From an uncultured Ruminiclostridium sp. (GTDB taxonomy: Bacteria; Bacillota; Clostridia; Oscillospirales; Ruminococcaceae), in NCBI GenBank assembly GCA_934454635.1, contig CAKSFR010000014.1:1-64000 (forward strand): DNA of 64,000 nucleotides, written 5' to 3'. Position numbers and translations under genes: made by a program. Below, one piece after another: positions 60,825-64,000 of this stretch (its first letter is position 1; the number at the start of each line of letters is the position of its first letter). Under the pieces are notes generated by a model. The model was not told the DNA's origin and searched no databases. It saw only the letters and a program-made list of their open reading frames with translations.

Positions 60825-61823
60825 ATGAAGATAACTATACTCGGCTGTGGCTTCGGAACGGCGCTTTCCGTTCTCTGGGACAAGGGAGGTCACGAAATCA
60901 CTGCATGGACGAAATATCCCGAGGAAATCGCGGAGATCCAGCGTTTCGGCGAGCACAGACGGCTTTTGCCGGGCGTGCCCGTTTCAAACAGGATTTTATT
61001 CACGACCGATATTTCCTGCGTAAAGGGCGCGGACATTGTTGTTTTTGCGATTCCGTCCAAGTTCGTGCGTGAAGTCGCACAGAAGGCGAAAGACGTTATT
61101 TCGCCCGAAACCGTTGTTCTGAATGTCGGAAAGGGCTTTGAGGACGGCTCGTATAAGCGGCTTTCGCAGGTGCTTCGCGAGGAACTTCCGCATAACCGCA
61201 TCGCGGTCATGGCGGGACCTTGTCACGCTGAGGAAGTCGGCAGGGGAATACCCACGACGGTCGTTTTTGCAAGCGACGATGCCGGCTGCGCCGAATTTGT
61301 TCAGGAAAATCTTCAGACGGCGACGTTCCGCACATACGTCAACGACGATACGGCGGGCTGTGAGATCGCGGCGGCGCTGAAAAATCCGATTGCGCTCTGC
61401 TGCGGGATTATCGAGGGCATGAAGCTCGGCGATAACACCACAGCTTCGCTTATGACGCGCGGACTTGCGGAGATAACCCGCCTCGGAAGCGCTCTCGGCG
61501 CGAAGTGGGAAACGTTCACGGGGCTTGCGGGCGTCGGCGACCTTATCGTGACCTGCACGTCGGTTCACTCGCGAAATCACCGCGCGGGGATACTGATTGG
61601 CGAGGGAATGTCGGCGGCGGACGCGGTAAAAACCGTCGGAACGGTCGAGGGGTATATCTGCGGAAAAATCGCGTATGAGCTTGCGAAGCAGCATAATGTG
61701 TACGTTCCGATAATCGAGCAGCTCAATAGGATATGCTTCGAGGGGGTTCAGCCCGCAGAGTCGCTTCGCGCGCTTATGGACAGACCGCAGCGCCATGAAA
61801 AAGAACCGTTCTGGAATGAATAA
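60825..61823 (+). CDS. gpsA: Glycerol-3-phosphate dehydrogenase [NAD(P)+]
   Basis: GpsA reduces dihydroxyacetone phosphate to glycerol 3-phosphate for lipid synthesis. The 332-residue protein has a Rossmann start ILGCGFGTALSVLW, one residue shorter in the glycine loop than the common GAGSWGT. The conserved AGPCHAEEVGRGIPT and the catalytic lysine in ALKNPIALCCGI follow, with GLAGVGDLIVTCTSVHSRN downstream. AAAGGGAC precedes the ATG. Confidence 0.94.
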   Translation: MKITILGCGFGTALSVLWDKGGHEITAWTKYPEEIAEIQRFGEHRRLLPGVPVSNRILFTTDISCVKGADIVVFAIPSKFVREVAQKAKDVISPETVVLNVGKGFEDGSYKRLSQVLREELPHNRIAVMAGPCHAEEVGRGIPTTVVFASDDAGCAEFVQENLQTATFRTYVNDDTAGCEIAAALKNPIALCCGIIEGMKLGDNTTASLMTRGLAEITRLGSALGAKWETFTGLAGVGDLIVTCTSVHSRNHRAGILIGEGMSAADAVKTVGTVEGYICGKIAYELAKQHNVYVPIIEQLNRICFEGVQPAESLRALMDRPQRHEKEPFWNE

Positions 61824-62016
61824 ATCGTCTTTTTTCACAGAATAATACGGCGAAAAAAGACATTTTTCGGAATAATGAAAAAAATTCAAAAAGGTATTGA
61901 CATTTGAGTTCTTTTTTGTTAAAATATTAAGGTATCGAGAAGCGCATTCAATTCCGATACTATATCGGTGAATCCGATTCTCACCACTATCTGCTAAATT
62001 AAGGAGGTGCTGACCC

Positions 62017-62205
62017 ATGGCAAAATGCGAGATCTGCGGCAAGGGTGTCACTTTCGGTATTAAGGTTTCTCACTCTCACAGACGTACAAACAGAACCTTT
62101 AAGCCCAATGTTCAGAAGGTAAAGGCAGTTGTAAACGGTGCTCCCTGCAGAGTTGCTGTTTGCACCAGATGCTTACGCTCCGGTAAGGTACAGCGTGCGC
62201 AGTAA
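62017..62205 (+). CDS. rpmB: Large ribosomal subunit protein L28
   Basis: This 62-residue protein starts MAKCEICGKGVTFGIKVSHS, followed by HRRTNRTFKPNVQKVKA and CTRCLRSGKVQRA. The CxxC pairs indicate a zinc-binding (C+) L28. AAGGAGGTG lies before the ATG. TTGACA, 17 bases and TAAAAT (near 61895-61925) form its promoter. Confidence 0.97.
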   Translation: MAKCEICGKGVTFGIKVSHSHRRTNRTFKPNVQKVKAVVNGAPCRVAVCTRCLRSGKVQRAQ

Positions 62206-62234
62206 GGCTCATTCTGATTAAAAGACACGGATTT

Positions 62235-62455
62235 ATCCCCTGTGAAAACAGGGGATATTTGCGTTTTCGGCAGAATTTACAGATATAATTAAGGGGACGC
62301 CCTCTCTTGCAGGGCGTCCCCTCTTTTAAAACAGTCCACAGGACTGTTTTAAAATTTACCCCTTGCGGAGCGCTTTCAGCGAAAAGAATTTCGCACTCTG
62401 CGGAGTGCGACAGGGGCGCCGCCCCTTGAGCCCGCAAGCCTTTGAAAAGGCTTGA
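62235..62455. repeat. Array of five hairpins between rpmB and the P-type ATPase gene
   Basis: Hairpins in order: ATCCCCTGT/ACAGGGGAT (62235-62256), AGGGGACGCCCT with its complement (62292-62322), a perfect 14-bp stem TTTTAAAACAGTCC (62324-62354, ACA loop), TCGCACTC/GAGTGCGA (62391-62410), AGGGGC/GCCCCT (62412-62426) and AAGCC/GGCTT (62436-62453). The first may terminate rpmB. No coding frame. It recalls the other hairpin-rich spacers but without a single closing stem. Confidence 0.65.
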
Positions 62456-62464
62456 CCTAAACTT

Positions 62465-64000
62465 TTATTCTTTCGGGTGGATAAAGCCTTTTATCATCTG
62501 GATAACGAGCATTGAACCGAGCGACAGTGCGTAAATCGCAAGATTCTGCGCTGCGGTAAGCTCCGCTATCTTGAACAGCCCATGAAGCGCGGGAATGAAC
62601 AGAACTGCGCTGAGCAGGGCAAAGCCCGCGAGGAATGCGAGTATCCCCCATTTATTCGAGAATATTTTCTTGCTGAAAAGCACGGGAGCATCGGATTTGC
62701 AGCTAAAACCGTGAAAAAGGCGTGAAAGACAAAGTGTTGCGAACGCCATTGTGCTTGCCGCGCCCGCCGCATTTTCAACCGAGGTTTTCAGTCCGAATAT
62801 GAATGCCGCAAGCGTTGCCGCCGCGATAACGATTCCCGACCAAGTGATTTGTCCCAAAAATTTTCCCGTAAGAATTGTTTCGTTTGCGGGGCGGGGCGGC
62901 TGCTTCATCACGTCGTCGGTGTGCGGTTCAAGTCCAAGCGCAATCGCGGGAAGCGAGTCGGTCAGAAGATTGATGAACAGAAGATGTATCGGCTCAAACG
63001 GCACCGGGAGCGCAAAAATCGAACAGAAAAGAACCGCGATTATTCCAGCCATGTTGCCCGAGAGCAGGAAAAGTATGGATTTTTTAATGTTTTCGTAGAG
63101 ATTTCGCCCGTTCTTGACCGCCTTGACTATGGTCGCGAAATTGTCGTCGGTAAGCACCATCGCCGCCGCGTCCTTTGAAACCTCGGTTCCCGTTATTCCC
63201 ATTGCAACGCCTACATCCGCCTGTTTCAGCGCGGGCGCGTCGTTTACGCCGTCGCCGGTCATTGCAACAATGCAGTTGCGGCGCTGCCACGCCTTTACAA
63301 TGCGTATTTTATGCTCGGGAGTAACGCGCGCGTAGACGGATTTGTTCGCCACAAAGTCGGTGAGCTGTTCGTCGGTGAGCGAGTCGAGCGCCTTGCCCTC
63401 GACAGCTTCGCTTTCGTTTTCGAGGATTCCTATTTCCTTTGCGATAGCTGCCGCCGTTACAATGTGGTCGCCGGTTATCATTACGGGCTTTATTCCCGCG
63501 CTTCGGCACTGTGCGACCGCTTCTTTCGATTCGGGACGCGGCGGATCCATCATTGCCAGCAAGCCGAGATAGGTCAGTCCGTTTTCGTCGCATTCGGTTA
63601 TTTTCGCCTGAGCCGTTTCCTTATATCCGAAGCAGAGAACGCGAAGCCCCTGCGCGGAAAGACGCTCGGTTTTTTCGAGAATATCGCGGTGTTCCTGCGC
63701 GGAAATGCACATTCTTCCGACCATTACGTCAGCCGCGCCTTTTGTGAACATCAGCCTTTTTCCGTTTGCTTCTACCAGAACCGACATCAGCTTGCGGTCG
63801 CTGTCGAAAGGCACTTCGCTTATTCTTCGATTATCTCTTCTGATTTTTTTCCAGTCAGCGCCCGTGTCTGCGGCGAAGCGGACGAGCGCCGTTTCGGTCG
63901 GGTCGCCGATTTCCTTTTCGCCGCCGCATTCTCCGTCGTTGCAGAGTACAGCCGCGTTACGCAGGAGGGCGAAGCGAGGGTCGTCGGATTTGACCGACGA
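62465..64000 (-). CDS. Calcium-type P-type ATPase, 3' part
   Basis: The last 511 residues of a cation-transporting P-type ATPase are visible; the gene runs off the right edge. Present are the nucleotide-domain phrases GDPTETALVRFAA and FTKGAADVM, the hinge motif GDGVNDAPALKQADVGVAMG, and the C-terminal membrane helices with HLLFINLLTDSLPAIALGLEP, typical of calcium (PMR1/SERCA-like) pumps. The DKTGT phosphorylation loop is outside the window. Ion specificity is inferred from the type of hinge and helices. Confidence 0.9.
   Translation of the reverse strand, partial: SSVKSDDPRFALLRNAAVLCNDGECGGEKEIGDPTETALVRFAADTGADWKKIRRDNRRISEVPFDSDRKLMSVLVEANGKRLMFTKGAADVMVGRMCISAQEHRDILEKTERLSAQGLRVLCFGYKETAQAKITECDENGLTYLGLLAMMDPPRPESKEAVAQCRSAGIKPVMITGDHIVTAAAIAKEIGILENESEAVEGKALDSLTDEQLTDFVANKSVYARVTPEHKIRIVKAWQRRNCIVAMTGDGVNDAPALKQADVGVAMGITGTEVSKDAAAMVLTDDNFATIVKAVKNGRNLYENIKKSILFLLSGNMAGIIAVLFCSIFALPVPFEPIHLLFINLLTDSLPAIALGLEPHTDDVMKQPPRPANETILTGKFLGQITWSGIVIAAATLAAFIFGLKTSVENAAGAASTMAFATLCLSRLFHGFSCKSDAPVLFSKKIFSNKWGILAFLAGFALLSAVLFIPALHGLFKIAELTAAQNLAIYALSLGSMLVIQMIKGFIHPKE

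Overview
The window looks like the chromosome of a Gram-positive, spore-forming clostridium, most likely in the Oscillospiraceae (Ruminococcus or [Eubacterium] siraeum type). The evidence is spoVG, the rqcP-yabP-yabQ-divIC sporulation/division cluster, two T-box leaders, feoA-feoA-feoB with a FeoB-associated Cys-rich peptide, a serpin, strong AAAGGA/AGGAGG ribosome binding sites and many TTGACA-N17-TATAAT promoters. No tRNA, rRNA, prophage, CRISPR array or intact transposase was seen. The assignment is by gene content only.

Layout. 0-4 kb: RNase P RNA, a GC-rich hairpin region, and a split MacAB-like exporter (ATPase divergent from adaptor and permease). 4-10 kb: murC, spoVG, a Nudix hydrolase, a MetH-like protein, argS, a DUF1934 protein and a D-Ala-D-Ala-ligase-like protein with its catalytic residues replaced. 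10-14 kb: trpXYZ-type tryptophan transporter under a T-box with a UGG specifier. 14-18 kb: a serpin whose signal-peptide region carries a 162-bp inverted-repeat insertion, then a polar amino-acid ABC transporter. 18-21 kb: Gx transporter, NusG-II protein, ApbE and TtcA. 21-26 kb: DUF5131 protein, acetyltransferase, iron operon with four or five DtxR-like operators. 26-32.5 kb: rqcP/yabP/yabQ/divIC, pduL, sbcD-sbcC. 32.5-43 kb: Rsm22-like methyltransferase, AraC regulator, GH43 enzyme, LytTR regulator with a degenerate sensor kinase, a candidate small RNA, a tandem-RING membrane protein, a polytopic membrane protein, TrkH. 43-52.6 kb: two MoxR-DUF58 operons (one with a transglutaminase) on either side of a DHH phosphoesterase. 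52.6-64 kb: nadE, an MGMT-like protein, araD with a C-terminal extension, leuA under a leucine T-box, glgA, a lipoprotein, gpsA, rpmB and the 3' part of a calcium-type P-type ATPase cut by the window edge.

The most unusual content is intergenic. Three loci (about 0.6, 10.55 and 22.4 kb) hold a four-armed, cloverleaf-like palindrome: a closing stem around three consecutive hairpins. Arm sequences differ completely between loci but pairing is nearly perfect in each. A second family of three AT-rich elements of about 90-110 bp (26.1, 28.4, 43.1 kb) has ends related to TTATACTnAGCrCCAA, with matching changes in both arms. Several proteins also look like catalytically dead relatives of well-known enzymes (Ddl-like, MetH-like, sensor kinase).
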